Positions 26,443 through 35,407 of a stretch of DNA of 64,000 nt are shown piece by piece. Source of the stretch: Desulfurispora thermophila DSM 16022 (GTDB lineage Bacteria > Bacillota > Desulfotomaculia > Desulfotomaculales > Desulfurisporaceae); assembly GCF_000376385.1 (NCBI RefSeq), contig NZ_AQWN01000005.1, positions 124,001 through 188,000 on the forward strand, given 5' to 3'. Position numbers and translations under genes: made by a program. How positions within the stretch are numbered: the stretch's first letter is position 1; every line of letters begins with the position of its first letter. The notes under the pieces are model-generated. The model was not told where the DNA came from. It saw only the letters and a program-made list of their open reading frames with translations, and ran no database searches.

Positions 26443-27393
26443 GTGCAGATCCAGTGGTATCCCGGCCATATGGCCAGAGCCCGCCGTCAGGTGCAGGAAA
26501 ACCTCAAACTGGTGGATGTGGCCATCGAACTGCTGGATGCCCGCATCCCTTTGAGCAGCCGCAATCCGGACATCGACGCCATTTTGCAGGGCTATCCCCG
26601 CCTGGTGGTGCTGAACAAGGCCGACCTGGCCGACCCGGCGGCCACCGCCGCCTGGCGGGAATATTTCACCCGGCGGGGGCACACCGCCCTGGCCGTGGAC
26701 AGCCAGCGCGGCAGTGGCACCGAGCGCATTCCGGCCGCCGTGGCCCGGCTGGCCGCGCCCAAAATGGCCGCCCTGGCCGCCCGGGGCCGCCGTCCCCGGC
26801 CGCCCCGCTGCCTGATTGTGGGCGTGCCCAACGTGGGCAAATCCTCCCTGTTAAACCGCCTGGCCGGTCGCAAAGCCACCCGCACCGCCGACCGGCCCGG
26901 CGTCACCCGCGGCCCGCAGTGGGTGCGCCTGCCCGGCGCCGTGGAACTGCTGGACACACCGGGCATCCTCTGGCCCAAATTCACCGATCCCGCCGTGGGC
27001 CTCAAACTGGCCCTCACCGGGGCGATCAAGGAAGAGCTGTACAATGTGGAAGAATGCGCCCTGCGCCTGATCGACTACCTGCTGCTCACCCGGCCGCCGG
27101 CCCTGGCCGACCGCTACGGCCCGGCGGGGGAGGGGACGACCGCCGTACCGGCCGGGGAGGCGGGCGGTGTACCTGGCGATGTGCCGGCCGGCGTACCGGA
27201 CGACCCCTGGCCGCACCTGCTGCAGAGCGAGCCCTCCGCCGCCGCCCGCTGCTGGCTGGCGGCCATCGGCAAAAGGCGCGGCCTCTTGCTGCCCGGCGGC
27301 CGGCCCGATCCGGCCCGCGCCGCCGTACAGCTGCTGCGCGACTTCCGCGAGGGCAAACTGGGGCGATTTACACTGGAGTTGTGTGATCAATAG
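26443..27393 (+). CDS. rbgA: Ribosome biogenesis GTPase RbgA (YlqF)
   Basis: A 316-residue circularly permuted GTPase. The order of motifs shows this: NKADLAD (G4) at about 64 comes before GVPNVGKSSLLNRL (G1) at about 127 and LDTPGI (G3). The start IQWYPGHMARARRQ is typical. It is needed for a late step of 50S assembly. The C-terminal region carries a Gly/Pro/Ala-rich insert (about 225-260) not usual for the family. GTG start at 26443. It lies between lepB and rnhB as in other Firmicutes. Confidence 0.94.
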   Translation: MQIQWYPGHMARARRQVQENLKLVDVAIELLDARIPLSSRNPDIDAILQGYPRLVVLNKADLADPAATAAWREYFTRRGHTALAVDSQRGSGTERIPAAVARLAAPKMAALAARGRRPRPPRCLIVGVPNVGKSSLLNRLAGRKATRTADRPGVTRGPQWVRLPGAVELLDTPGILWPKFTDPAVGLKLALTGAIKEELYNVEECALRLIDYLLLTRPPALADRYGPAGEGTTAVPAGEAGGVPGDVPAGVPDDPWPHLLQSEPSAAARCWLAAIGKRRGLLLPGGRPDPARAAVQLLRDFREGKLGRFTLELCDQ

Positions 27394-27412
27394 GATGTCG
27401 TTGCTGTACCCG

Positions 27413-27622
27413 GCGGGTGTGCCAATCCCGCGCGAGCCCGTCCGGAGCGCCGGTTGCAGCACCCGGCGAGGGCGCGGCAGCGGGCCGGGAGGCGCGGACA
27501 GGACGTCCGCGCCAGCCCCTGTTGAGACAGGAGGTCGAATCAGGGGCGGCCCGGCCCGCCCGCGACCGAGCCGCTGGTGCTGTCCGGTGCGGAGTTCGGG
27601 CGAGCGCGGGATGCGCACCCGC
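27413..27622. repeat. Large near-perfect palindrome with three-way-junction potential (copy B)
   Basis: The two ends (27413-27463 and 27576-27622) are imperfect inverted copies of each other, about 40 of 50 positions matching, including GCGGGTG, ATCCCGCG and CAGCACC/GGTGCTG. Inside, CGGGCCGG (27481-27488) pairs with CCGGCCCG (27551-27558) and encloses two more hairpins: GGCGCGGAC/GTCCGCGCC (27491-27513) and GCCCCTG/CAGGGGC (27515-27547). This would fold into a long rod ending in two arms. No protein frame is convincing. It may be a mobile palindromic repeat or a structured RNA; I do not recognise the family. Confidence 0.7.
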
Positions 27623-27640
27623 ATTGGACAGGTTATAATT

Positions 27641-27680
27641 TGCGCAGCGATCGGGCGAGCGATGCACATGCTCGCCACGA
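27641..27680. repeat. Small palindromic repeat, copy C (partial)
   Basis: GATCGGGCGAGCGATGCAC at 27649-27667 shares the CGGGCGAGCG-GATGCAC core with copies A and B. It can also form its own hairpin, GGCGAGC with GCTCGCC. The remaining bases to the rnhB ribosome site show nothing further. Confidence 0.45.
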
Positions 27681-27782
27681 TAGCCCCGGTTCCTTTAACC
27701 GTTCACCCAAAAAATATTTACATTCGGGGCAGGGATTTGTCCTTTCATCGCGAAAAAATGTTATACGGGAGGGGTGGCGGAA

Positions 27783-28493
27783 ATGTCCAAAGCGTCGGAA
27801 ATTACAGAAACGTCAAAGCCGTCTGACCCGCCAGCAACTTCCGAAAATGCCGCCCGGAACTGCCCGGCGCCGCCGGAGGCTCCCGAAAGCACCGCCCGGC
27901 CGCTGACCGGCGAGCAGTTCCTCTGGCAGTGCGGCCTGGAATATATCGCCGGCGTGGACGAAGCCGGGCGCGGCCCCCTGGCCGGACCCGTGGTGGCGGC
28001 CGCCGTGATCCTACCGCCCGGCTACCGGCTGCCCGGCCTGAAAGACTCCAAGCAGCTCACCTCCCGGCAGCGGCAGGCTCTGGCCGCCGCCATCCAGCAG
28101 CAGGCCCTGGCCTGGAACGTGGCCCTGGCCACCGTGGGCGAGATCGACCAGTTAAATATCCTGCAGGCCAGCCTGCTGGCCATGCGCCGCGCCGTGCAGG
28201 GGCTGAAAATAGCCCCCCAGCACGTGCTGGTGGACGGCCGCTTCACCGTGCCCGGCCTGGACCTGCCCCAGACCGCCATAGTGCGGGGTGACGCCTTAAG
28301 CGCCTGCATCGCCGCCGCTTCGGTGCTGGCCAAAGTTTACCGCGACGACCTGATGCAGGCCCTGCACCAGCTCTACCCGCAGTACGGTTTCGACCGGCAC
28401 AAGGGTTACCCCACCGCGGCCCACCGCGCCGCCTTAAACCGGCACGGTCCCAGCCCGGTGCACCGCCGCACTTTCCGGGGCGTATGTCAATAA
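27783..28493 (+). CDS. rnhB: Ribonuclease HII
   Basis: A 236-residue RNase HII. After a Pro/Ala-rich N-terminal tail of about 35 residues come the catalytic [32 protein letters not shown], the [10 protein letters not shown] strand and [20 protein letters not shown] with the remaining acidic residues, then FDRHKGYPT. It cuts the RNA of RNA-DNA hybrids and removes misinserted ribonucleotides. ATG 27783 is preferred because GGGAGGGG lies 9 bases upstream; GTG 27774 is too close to that site. The long disordered N-terminus is unusual but short. Confidence 0.94.
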   Translation: MSKASEITETSKPSDPPATSENAARNCPAPPEAPESTARPLTGEQFLWQCGLEYIAGVDEAGRGPLAGPVVAAAVILPPGYRLPGLKDSKQLTSRQRQALAAAIQQQALAWNVALATVGEIDQLNILQASLLAMRRAVQGLKIAPQHVLVDGRFTVPGLDLPQTAIVRGDALSACIAAASVLAKVYRDDLMQALHQLYPQYGFDRHKGYPTAAHRAALNRHGPSPVHRRTFRGVCQ

Positions 28494-28500
28494 TTGCTGG

Positions 28501-28529
28501 TCTACCAGCCAGTTGATTTGCAGTATAAT
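28501..28529 (+). promoter_or_regulatory. Probable promoter for the nuo operon
   Basis: A consensus -10 box TATAAT at 28524-28529 lies 37 bases before nuoA. The base 17 upstream (TCTACC, 28501-28506) is a poor -35 match, so an activator or an upstream promoter may be involved. Confidence 0.5.
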
Positions 28530-28565
28530 TAAAACTAAATCCACGCGTAGAAAGGGGGGAAACCA

Positions 28566-28922
28566 ATGCTTTCCGACTGGGGTGCAATCGCCATCTTCCT
28601 CATTGTGGGCATCGTCTTTGGCGCCGGAGGCATCATCACCAGCTTCATCATCCACCCGCGCCGCACCACACCGCAAAAGCTGGAAGTCTACGAATGCGGC
28701 GTGGACACCATCGGCCCCACCTGGGTGCAGTTCAAAACCAGCTACTTCCTGTACGCCCTGCTCTTCGTCATCTTCGACGTGGAAACAATCTACCTGTACC
28801 CCTGGGCCGTCAAATTCACCAGCCTGGGACTTTTCGCCTTCATTGAAATGATCATCTTCATCTTCATCCTGATTGTGGGCTTGTGGTACGCCTGGAAGGA
28901 AGGAGCATTAGAATGGATGTAA
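28566..28922 (+). CDS. nuoA: Complex I subunit A
   Basis: A 118-residue protein with three membrane spans and the loop [35 protein letters not shown] typical of NuoA/ND3, including the conserved cysteine. Together with NuoH, J and K it forms the membrane part next to the quinone site. A strong AAAGGGGGG site precedes the ATG. It overlaps nuoB. First gene of an eleven-gene complex I operon. Confidence 0.95.
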   Translation: MLSDWGAIAIFLIVGIVFGAGGIITSFIIHPRRTTPQKLEVYECGVDTIGPTWVQFKTSYFLYALLFVIFDVETIYLYPWAVKFTSLGLFAFIEMIIFIFILIVGLWYAWKEGALEWM

Positions 28923-29470
28923 ACAAAGAAGTCCATCCGGTGGAAAAGCTGACCAAAGACCCGGCCATCATCAATGAAGTGAAGCGCCTGGTCTATCTGG
29001 CACCGCTGGAAAAACTGCTGAACCTGGCCCGGGCCCACTCTCTCTGGCCGCTGGGCTTCGGCCTGGCCTGCTGTGCCATCGAGGGCCTGATGGCCGCCAA
29101 CATGGCCCGTTTCGACCTCTCCCGCTTCGGTTACGAGGTTATGCGCGGCTCGCCGCGCCAGGCCGACGTGATGCTGGTGGCCGGCACCATCACCAAAAAG
29201 GCCGCTCCCTTTGTGGTGCGCCTGTACGAACAGATGCCCGAACCCAAGTGGGTGATCGCCATGGGCAGCTGTGCCATTTCGGGCGGCCCCTTTGTGGACT
29301 CCTATCACGTGGTGCCCGGGGCGGACAAACTCATCCCCGTGGATGTTTACGTGCCCGGTTGCCCGCCGCGGCCCGAGGCCGTCATCGAGGCCTACCTGAT
29401 GTTGAAAGAAAAAATCCTCAATCCCAAGGTGGTGAACCAGATCCGTGGCCCAAAAGCAATTACCGGCTGA
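28913..29470 (+). CDS. nuoB: Complex I subunit B (N2 cluster)
   Basis: A 185-residue protein carrying the N2 iron-sulfur ligands: GLACCAIEG (two adjacent cysteines), GSCAISGG and PGCPPRPE. The start ATG 28913 has AAGGAAGGAG 8 bases upstream and overlaps the nuoA stop. It passes electrons to the quinone at the interface with NuoD. Confidence 0.96.
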   Translation: MDVNKEVHPVEKLTKDPAIINEVKRLVYLAPLEKLLNLARAHSLWPLGFGLACCAIEGLMAANMARFDLSRFGYEVMRGSPRQADVMLVAGTITKKAAPFVVRLYEQMPEPKWVIAMGSCAISGGPFVDSYHVVPGADKLIPVDVYVPGCPPRPEAVIEAYLMLKEKILNPKVVNQIRGPKAITG

Positions 29471-29906
29471 ACTGCTGGCAGCTTTAAGCGAAAAATTCCC
29501 CGGCCTGCAGGTGGCGGAGAACCAGGTGATCACGGTGGACGCCGCCCGGCTCCTGCCTTTGATGCAGGAACTGAAAGAAAACCCGGATTACGCCATGGAT
29601 TACCTCACCAACCTCACCGGGGTGGATTACGCCGATCGTTTCGAAATGGTTTACAATTTGATTTCCTTTGAGCACGGTTACGAACTGATGGTCAAATGCC
29701 CCCTGCCGGACAAGGAAAACCCGTCCGTGCCCTCGCTCTGCCCGCTCTGGGGCGGTGCCAACTGGCAGGAGCGCGAGGTCTACGACCTGATGGGCATCAA
29801 CTTCACCGGTTACCCGGGTCACCCCACGCGCATTTTCCTGGAAGATAATTTCCCGGGTCATCCGCTGCGCAAGGACTTTCAGTGGGAAGGGGGCAGAGAG
29901 GCGTGA
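29445..29906 (+). CDS. nuoC: Complex I subunit C
   Basis: A 153-residue 30-kDa-type subunit. The C-terminal signature is present: [33 protein letters not shown]. It overlaps nuoB by 26 bp and nuoD by GTGA, so all are coupled. It is part of the hydrophilic connecting module. Confidence 0.94.
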   Translation: MAQKQLPAELLAALSEKFPGLQVAENQVITVDAARLLPLMQELKENPDYAMDYLTNLTGVDYADRFEMVYNLISFEHGYELMVKCPLPDKENPSVPSLCPLWGGANWQEREVYDLMGINFTGYPGHPTRIFLEDNFPGHPLRKDFQWEGGREA

Positions 29907-30997
29907 AAACCCAAACCTATGTACTGAACCTGGGCCCCCAGCACCCCAGTACCCACGGCGTCTTCCGCATTATTCTGGAACTGGACGGTGAAACCGTGGT
30001 CAAGGCCACGCCCGTGCCGGGCTACCTGCACCGCGGCATTGAAAAGCTGGCCGAGGCCCGCACCTACACCCAGGTCATCCCGTACACCGACCGCATGGAC
30101 TATCTGGCTTCCATGCTCATGAACTGGGGCTATGTGGCTGCGGTGGAAAAGCTCATGGGCATCCAGGTGCCCGAACGGGCCGAGTACATCCGTGTGATTG
30201 TGGGTGAACTTTCCCGGATCGCCAGCCACCTGGTGGCCACCGGCGCCTACGGTGCCGACATCGGTGGCCTCACCGCCTTCATCTACACCTTCCGCGACCG
30301 GGAAGATGTGCTGGACATGCTGGAAATGATCTGCGGCTCGCGCATGACTTTCAGCTACTTCCGGATCGGTGGCGTGGCCGAGGACCTGCCGGAAGAGTTC
30401 TATCCGAAAATCAAGGAGTTTATTGCCAAGTTCCCGGCCTGCTGCGACGAGTACGACGGCCTGATCACGGGCAACGAGATCTTCCAGGCCCGGACCAAGT
30501 TCGTGGGCGTCATCCCGCCCGAAGTAGCCATCAATTACAGCCTGAGCGGCCCGGTGCTGCGGGCCAGCGGTGTCAATTTCGACCTGCGCAAAAACCGGCC
30601 CTACAGCGTCTATGACCGCTTTGACTTTGAAGTGCCTCTGGGTAAAAACGGCGACTGCTTCGACCGCTTCCGCCTGCGCATTCTGGAGATGCGCCAGTCC
30701 ATCCGCATCATCGAGCAGGCGCTGGAACAAATGCCGGAAGGCGAGATCATGGCCAGGGTGCCCAAGGTGATCAAGCCTCCGGTGGGCGATGCCTACGCCG
30801 AAATCGAGAGCTCCAAGGGAATATACGGCGCCTACGTCGTCAGCGACGGCTCCACCAAACCGTACCGCGTGCATTTCCGCCGCCCCTCCTTCATCAACCT
30901 GGGCTACCTGGGCAAGCTGTGCGAAGGCTGGAAGATAGCCGACGTGATTGCCATCCTGGGTAGCATCGACATCGTGCTGGGCGAAGTGGACTGCTAG
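29903..30997 (+). CDS. nuoD: Complex I subunit D
   Basis: A 364-residue 49-kDa-type subunit. It opens with [17 protein letters not shown] and has [36 protein letters not shown] and the late [15 protein letters not shown]. These line the quinone pocket. GTG 29903 starts it, overlapping the nuoC stop. The length is shorter than enterobacterial NuoCD fusions because C and D are separate, as usual outside proteobacteria. Confidence 0.96.
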   Translation: MKTQTYVLNLGPQHPSTHGVFRIILELDGETVVKATPVPGYLHRGIEKLAEARTYTQVIPYTDRMDYLASMLMNWGYVAAVEKLMGIQVPERAEYIRVIVGELSRIASHLVATGAYGADIGGLTAFIYTFRDREDVLDMLEMICGSRMTFSYFRIGGVAEDLPEEFYPKIKEFIAKFPACCDEYDGLITGNEIFQARTKFVGVIPPEVAINYSLSGPVLRASGVNFDLRKNRPYSVYDRFDFEVPLGKNGDCFDRFRLRILEMRQSIRIIEQALEQMPEGEIMARVPKVIKPPVGDAYAEIESSKGIYGAYVVSDGSTKPYRVHFRRPSFINLGYLGKLCEGWKIADVIAILGSIDIVLGEVDC

Positions 30998-31023
30998 CAA
31001 ATTCCATGTAGGGGAGAAGAGGT

Positions 31024-32076
31024 ATGGGTGAAAATCTTTTTACAGGGATAGCCGCCGGACTGCGCGGTGCGCTGGAAGGGCTGGGCCTGCCCGCCCTGGG
31101 TGCCGACACCGTGGTCATGGTGGTCAAGCTGCTGGCTATCCTGGTGTTTATTCTGGTTAACGCGCTCTGGCTGGTGTACATGGAGCGCCGGGTGGCCGCC
31201 TTTATCCAGTGCCGTCTGGGCCCCAACCGGGTTGGTCCCAAGGGTCTCTTGCAGACCACGGCCGACATCGGCAAGCTGCTGGCCAAGGAGATCATCCTGC
31301 CCAAACACGCCGACAAGGTGGTCTTTTTGCTGGCGGCCGCTCTGATCTTTGCGCCGCCCTTCATGATTTACGCCGTGGTGCCCTTCGGGGAAAACATGGC
31401 CGCGGTGGACATGAACATCGGCGTGTTTTACTTCCTGGCGGTGGCCTCCCTGTCCACCATCATCTTCTGGATGGCGGGCTGGTCCTCCAATAACAAATAC
31501 TCGCTCATCGGCGGCATGCGTGTGGTGGCGCAGATGGTCAGCTATGAGCTCCCGCTGGTGCTGGCCCTGCTGGGCGTGGTCATGATCACGGGTACGCTGA
31601 ATATGTCCGAAGTGGTGAACGCCCAGAAAAACATCTGGTTTATCTTTACCCAGCCCCTGGCCTTTTTGATTTACTTCATCGCCGGCGTATCCGAAACCAA
31701 CCGCACTCCCTTCGACCTGGTGGAAGGGGAATCCGAGATCATCGCCGGTCCCTACACCGAGTACAGCGGGATGGGTTTTGCCATGTTCTTCCTGGCCGAG
31801 TACGCCAACGTGATGCTGGTTTCGGCCATGTGCACCGTGATGTTCCTGGGCGGCTGGCTGGCCCCCTTCGGCCTGACCTTCATCCCGTCCTGGGTCTGGT
31901 TCTTCCTCAAGATGTACGTCATGATCTTCATCTTCATGTGGATTCGCTGGACTTACCCGCGCATCCGGGTTGACCAGCTGATGGGCTTCGGCTGGAAGGT
32001 GCTGGTGCCCCTGTCGCTGGCCAACATCTTTATTACCGGGGTAGGCATGTACCTCTACCGGGCGATTGGGTGGTGA
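31024..32076 (+). CDS. nuoH: Complex I subunit H
   Basis: A 350-residue membrane subunit (ND1). It shows MERRVAAFIQCRLGPNRVGPKGLLQ, a KEIILPKHAD loop and SETNRTPFDLVEGESEIIAG, the conserved acidic loop at the quinone entrance. About eight spans. Start ATG 31024 follows GGGGAGA. It couples quinone reduction to the proton channels. Confidence 0.96.
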   Translation: MGENLFTGIAAGLRGALEGLGLPALGADTVVMVVKLLAILVFILVNALWLVYMERRVAAFIQCRLGPNRVGPKGLLQTTADIGKLLAKEIILPKHADKVVFLLAAALIFAPPFMIYAVVPFGENMAAVDMNIGVFYFLAVASLSTIIFWMAGWSSNNKYSLIGGMRVVAQMVSYELPLVLALLGVVMITGTLNMSEVVNAQKNIWFIFTQPLAFLIYFIAGVSETNRTPFDLVEGESEIIAGPYTEYSGMGFAMFFLAEYANVMLVSAMCTVMFLGGWLAPFGLTFIPSWVWFFLKMYVMIFIFMWIRWTYPRIRVDQLMGFGWKVLVPLSLANIFITGVGMYLYRAIGW

Positions 32077-32080
32077 GAGC

Positions 32081-32617
32081 ATGTTCGGACAAGGGTTACT
32101 GAAAGGACTGCAGATTACCTGGGGCTGGTTCTTCCGTAAAAAAGTGACGGTGGAATACCCCGATGAGAAAATACCCATGGCTCCCCGCTTTCACGGCCGC
32201 TTCCAGCTGGATGTGGACAAGTGCATCGCCTGCGGGCTGTGCGCCAACGCCTGTCCCAACAAAGTCATTCAGTTGGAGCGCACCAAAGTGGGCAACAAGC
32301 AGTACCTCACCAAATACATCATGCGCATCGAGTACTGCCTGTTCTGCGGCCTGTGTGTGGAGTCCTGCAACAAGGACGCTTTGAAATTCACCAATGTGAT
32401 TGACATGAACCAGTACACCCGCGAGTGGGTGCGCCTTACCCTGGTGGACCGTCCGGCACCGCCGCCCGAAGTAGTGGCCCAGGCCGAGGCCGAGGCCAAA
32501 GCCGCGGCGGAGAAGGCTGCTGCCGCCAAGGCCGCCGCTGCCGCCAAAGACGCTGCGGCAAAAGAAAAACCGGTGGCCAAAGCCAAAGAGGGCGCCCCGG
32601 CCAAGGAGGGTAAGTAG
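32081..32617 (+). CDS. nuoI: Complex I subunit I with Ala/Lys-rich tail
   Basis: A 178-residue ferredoxin-like subunit with two 4Fe-4S motifs, CIACGLCANACPNKVI and CLFCGLCVESCNKDAL. From about residue 128 the chain becomes low-complexity: Ala, Lys and Glu in repeats (roughly 50 residues, AEAKAAAEKAAAAKA and similar), which is not part of the usual ~140-160-residue subunit. The tail might bind an electron donor or the membrane, but nothing shows this. It overlaps no gene; 2 bases separate it from nuoJ. Confidence 0.93.
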   Translation: MFGQGLLKGLQITWGWFFRKKVTVEYPDEKIPMAPRFHGRFQLDVDKCIACGLCANACPNKVIQLERTKVGNKQYLTKYIMRIEYCLFCGLCVESCNKDALKFTNVIDMNQYTREWVRLTLVDRPAPPPEVVAQAEAEAKAAAEKAAAAKAAAAAKDAAAKEKPVAKAKEGAPAKEGK

Positions 32618-32619
32618 TC

Positions 32620-33126
32620 ATGGAAAGCAGTATCTGGACTGTGCTGGCCTTTTACATCCTGGCCGCTACCATCGTGGGCTCGGCCCTGTTAGTGGTGTGC
32701 CTGCGCAACATCGTCCATTCCGTGCTCTGGCTGGCCGTGTGTTTCATTGCCATGGCCGGGCTGTTCCTCACCCTGGACGCCGACTTCCTGGCTGCCGTGC
32801 AGGTCATGGTTTACGCCGGCGCCGTATGCATCATGGTGGTTTTCGGTATCATGCTTATTCAGCGCGGCAACATGGGCCAGACCAACCTGTTCAACAGCCA
32901 GACCAAAGTCTCGGCCGCCGTGGTGGCCCTGGTGATCACCCTGTGCGGGGCGCTTTCCGCCCGCACCCAGTGGGCGACGGCCGGTGCGCCCGTGCCCGAG
33001 AAAACCGTGGAAAATATCGCGCAGCTGCTGCTCAGCAAATATGTCATTCCCTTTGAGGTGGCCGCGCTCCTGTTGCTGGTGGCTCTGGTGGGGGCCATCT
33101 TCCTGGCCCGGGAGGTGAAGGAGTAA
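32620..33126 (+). CDS. nuoJ: Complex I subunit J
   Basis: A 168-residue membrane protein with five spans. It has the ND6-type loop LDADFLAAVQVMVYAGAVCIMVVFGIML, where the pi-bulge and the conserved aspartate lie. It follows nuoI directly and abuts nuoK. Confidence 0.94.
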   Translation: MESSIWTVLAFYILAATIVGSALLVVCLRNIVHSVLWLAVCFIAMAGLFLTLDADFLAAVQVMVYAGAVCIMVVFGIMLIQRGNMGQTNLFNSQTKVSAAVVALVITLCGALSARTQWATAGAPVPEKTVENIAQLLLSKYVIPFEVAALLLLVALVGAIFLAREVKE

Positions 33127-33447
33127 ATGCAACCTTTAAGCATTGGCCTGGTGCACTACACCGTGCTGTCGGCCATTCTCTTCGGCATCGGCCTTTTTGG
33201 CGTGCTGGCCAAAAAGAACGCGGTTTCCGTGCTCATCTGCATTGAGCTCATGCTCAACGCGGTCAATATCAACCTGATTGCTTTTAGCAAATTCGTGACA
33301 CCGGGCGATTTCATCGGTCAGATCTTCGCCATCTTTGTCATCACAGTGGCCGCCGCCGAAGTGGGCGTGGGCCTGGCCATCATTATCGCCATCTACCGGA
33401 ACAAGCTCACCGTCAACCTGGACGAGTTTGACTGGCTGAAGTGGTAA
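33127..33447 (+). CDS. nuoK: Complex I subunit K
   Basis: A 106-residue protein with three spans and the two conserved membrane glutamates: in [19 protein letters not shown] and in [19 protein letters not shown]. These are the E-channel residues of ND4L. It starts immediately after the nuoJ stop. Confidence 0.95.
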   Translation: MQPLSIGLVHYTVLSAILFGIGLFGVLAKKNAVSVLICIELMLNAVNINLIAFSKFVTPGDFIGQIFAIFVITVAAAEVGVGLAIIIAIYRNKLTVNLDEFDWLKW

Positions 33448-33466
33448 GGGGGGTGTGGAAGAACCT

Positions 33467-35407
33467 ATGGTAGAATTTGCGCTTTACCATGCCTGGCTGG
33501 TGCCGCTGTTGCCCGCTCTGGCATTTGTGATTATTGTTTTTCTGACCAAGCCCTGGCCCAGGCTGAGCGCCCTGGTTTCCATCACGGCCATGGTCAGCTC
33601 CTGCGTCATTGCCACGGCTGCCGCCTACGGGGTTTTCACCAGCCACGAATTTGTGGAAAAACCCCTGGTGTACGCCACCCGCTGGTTCTCCCTGGGGCCG
33701 GCCGGCGCGCCCGATTTGCAAATTAATGTGGGCATTCAGCTGGACCCCTCCTCGGCCATGATGATCTTCATGGTCACCCTGGTGGCCTCGCTGATCCAGA
33801 TCTACTCGGTGGGCTACATGGAAGGGGATCCGGGCTTTTCGGTTTTCTTCTCCTACCTGTCGCTGTTCGCTTCTTCCATGCTGCTGCTGGTTGTTTCCAG
33901 CAACCTGCTGCAGATGTTCATTGCCTGGGAGCTGGTGGGCCTGTGCTCCTATCTCCTGATCGGCTTCTTCTCGCACAAAATCTCGGCCCGCGAGGCGGCC
34001 AAAAAGGCCTTTGTCACCTGCCGGGTGGCCGACTTCGGCCTTTTGCTGGGCATCCTCTCCCTGGCCATCGTTTTCGGTACCCTGGATCTGGTGGAACTGG
34101 CTCATAAAATTGAAAACTTCCAGCAGTACACCAGCCTGGGCGTGCTGACCATGATCGCCGTGCTGGTCTTCATCGGGCCCATTGGTAAGTCGGGCCAGTT
34201 TCCGCTGCACGTCTGGTTGCCCGACGCCATGGAAGGTCCCACCCCGGTCAGCGCCCTGATCCACGCCGCCACCATGGTGGTGGCCGGTGTGTACCTGGTG
34301 GGCCGCACCATGTTCCTCTTCCACCAGGTGGATACGGCCATGCAACTGGTGGCCGTTACCGGTGCCTTCACCGCGCTGTTTGCCGCCTCCATCGCCGTCA
34401 CCCAGCGCGAGATCAAGCGCATCCTGGCCTATTCCACAGTCAGCCAGCTGGGTTACATGATGCTGGCCCTGGGCGTGGGCAGCCTGACGGCTTCCTTCTT
34501 CCACCTCTGGACGCACGCCTTCTTCAAGGCCCTGATGTTCCTGGGCGCCGGTTCCGTGCTGCACGCCCTGCATCACAAGGCCGACGTCTGGGAAATGGGC
34601 GGCCTGATCAAGAAAATGCCCATTACGGGCTGGACCTTTGTCATTGGCGGCCTGGCCATCGCCGGTATTCCGCCCTTCGCCGGCTTCTGGTCCAAGGATG
34701 AAATTCTGCTCAGCGCCTTTGAGAGCGGCCACTACGTGCTGTTCGCCATGGCGGCCTTCACCGCCTTTCTGACCGCCTTCTATATGTGGCGCATGATTTT
34801 CCTGGCCTTCTTCGGTGAGGAGAAACCGGAAAACCACCCGCACGAGTCGCCCTATGTGATGACCGTGCCCCTGATTGTGCTGGCCTTCCTGGCCACGGTG
34901 GGCGGTCTGGTGGGCACTCCCTGGACACCCGAGAAATACTCCTGGGCCCAGTATATTTACTTCGGCCACCCGCACCATGTGGAACCCAATTACCTGATCA
35001 TGATTGGTTCCGTGGTGCTGGCTGTGTGCGGTATTTACCTGGCCTACACGCTGTACTGTGCGGATAAAGACAAAGCCAGAGCGCACGCCCTGGCCGAAAA
35101 ATATCGCGGCCTGCACACACTGCTCTACAATAAGTATTATATTGATGAAATTTATCTCTGGCTCAACCACAACCTGGTGGACGGCGCCGCCAAGTTGTTC
35201 TACCTGTTCGACATTTACATTGTCGACGGCGTGATTGTCAACGGCATTGCCGCCATCACCCGCCTGTCCGGCGAGGGCCTGCGCGTGTCCCAGACCGGCC
35301 GCCTGCAGAACTACGCTCTGGTCTTCTTCCTGGGCGTGCTGGCCGTGGCCGTGGTCCTGGCCTTCACCGCCCCATCCGCCGCCGGGCTTCTGGGAGGTGT
35401 CAAGTAA
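33467..35407 (+). CDS. nuoL: Complex I subunit L (antiporter-like)
   Basis: A large membrane subunit of 646 residues. It has LFASSMLLLVVSSNLLQMFIAWELVGLCSYLLIGF with the key glutamate, PIGKSGQFPLHVWLPDAMEGPTPVSALIHAATMV, and KRILAYSTVSQLGYMM, as in Mrp/ND5 proteins. The C-terminal lateral helix region follows about residue 540. ATG 33467 has GGAAG at a normal spacing; GTG 33455 is in frame but sits directly on the purine-rich site. One of three proton channels. Confidence 0.94.
   Translation: MVEFALYHAWLVPLLPALAFVIIVFLTKPWPRLSALVSITAMVSSCVIATAAAYGVFTSHEFVEKPLVYATRWFSLGPAGAPDLQINVGIQLDPSSAMMIFMVTLVASLIQIYSVGYMEGDPGFSVFFSYLSLFASSMLLLVVSSNLLQMFIAWELVGLCSYLLIGFFSHKISAREAAKKAFVTCRVADFGLLLGILSLAIVFGTLDLVELAHKIENFQQYTSLGVLTMIAVLVFIGPIGKSGQFPLHVWLPDAMEGPTPVSALIHAATMVVAGVYLVGRTMFLFHQVDTAMQLVAVTGAFTALFAASIAVTQREIKRILAYSTVSQLGYMMLALGVGSLTASFFHLWTHAFFKALMFLGAGSVLHALHHKADVWEMGGLIKKMPITGWTFVIGGLAIAGIPPFAGFWSKDEILLSAFESGHYVLFAMAAFTAFLTAFYMWRMIFLAFFGEEKPENHPHESPYVMTVPLIVLAFLATVGGLVGTPWTPEKYSWAQYIYFGHPHHVEPNYLIMIGSVVLAVCGIYLAYTLYCADKDKARAHALAEKYRGLHTLLYNKYYIDEIYLWLNHNLVDGAAKLFYLFDIYIVDGVIVNGIAAITRLSGEGLRVSQTGRLQNYALVFFLGVLAVAVVLAFTAPSAAGLLGGVK

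Noticed and set aside
27515-27547. GGTCGAATC inside the large palindrome looks like a tRNA T-loop
   Set aside because: No acceptor stem, D-arm or anticodon arm of tRNA size could be built around it.
28883-28912. Upstream ATG adding ten residues to NuoB
   Set aside because: It lies within nuoA coding sequence and lacks a ribosome site, whereas ATG 28913 has AAGGAAGGAG.
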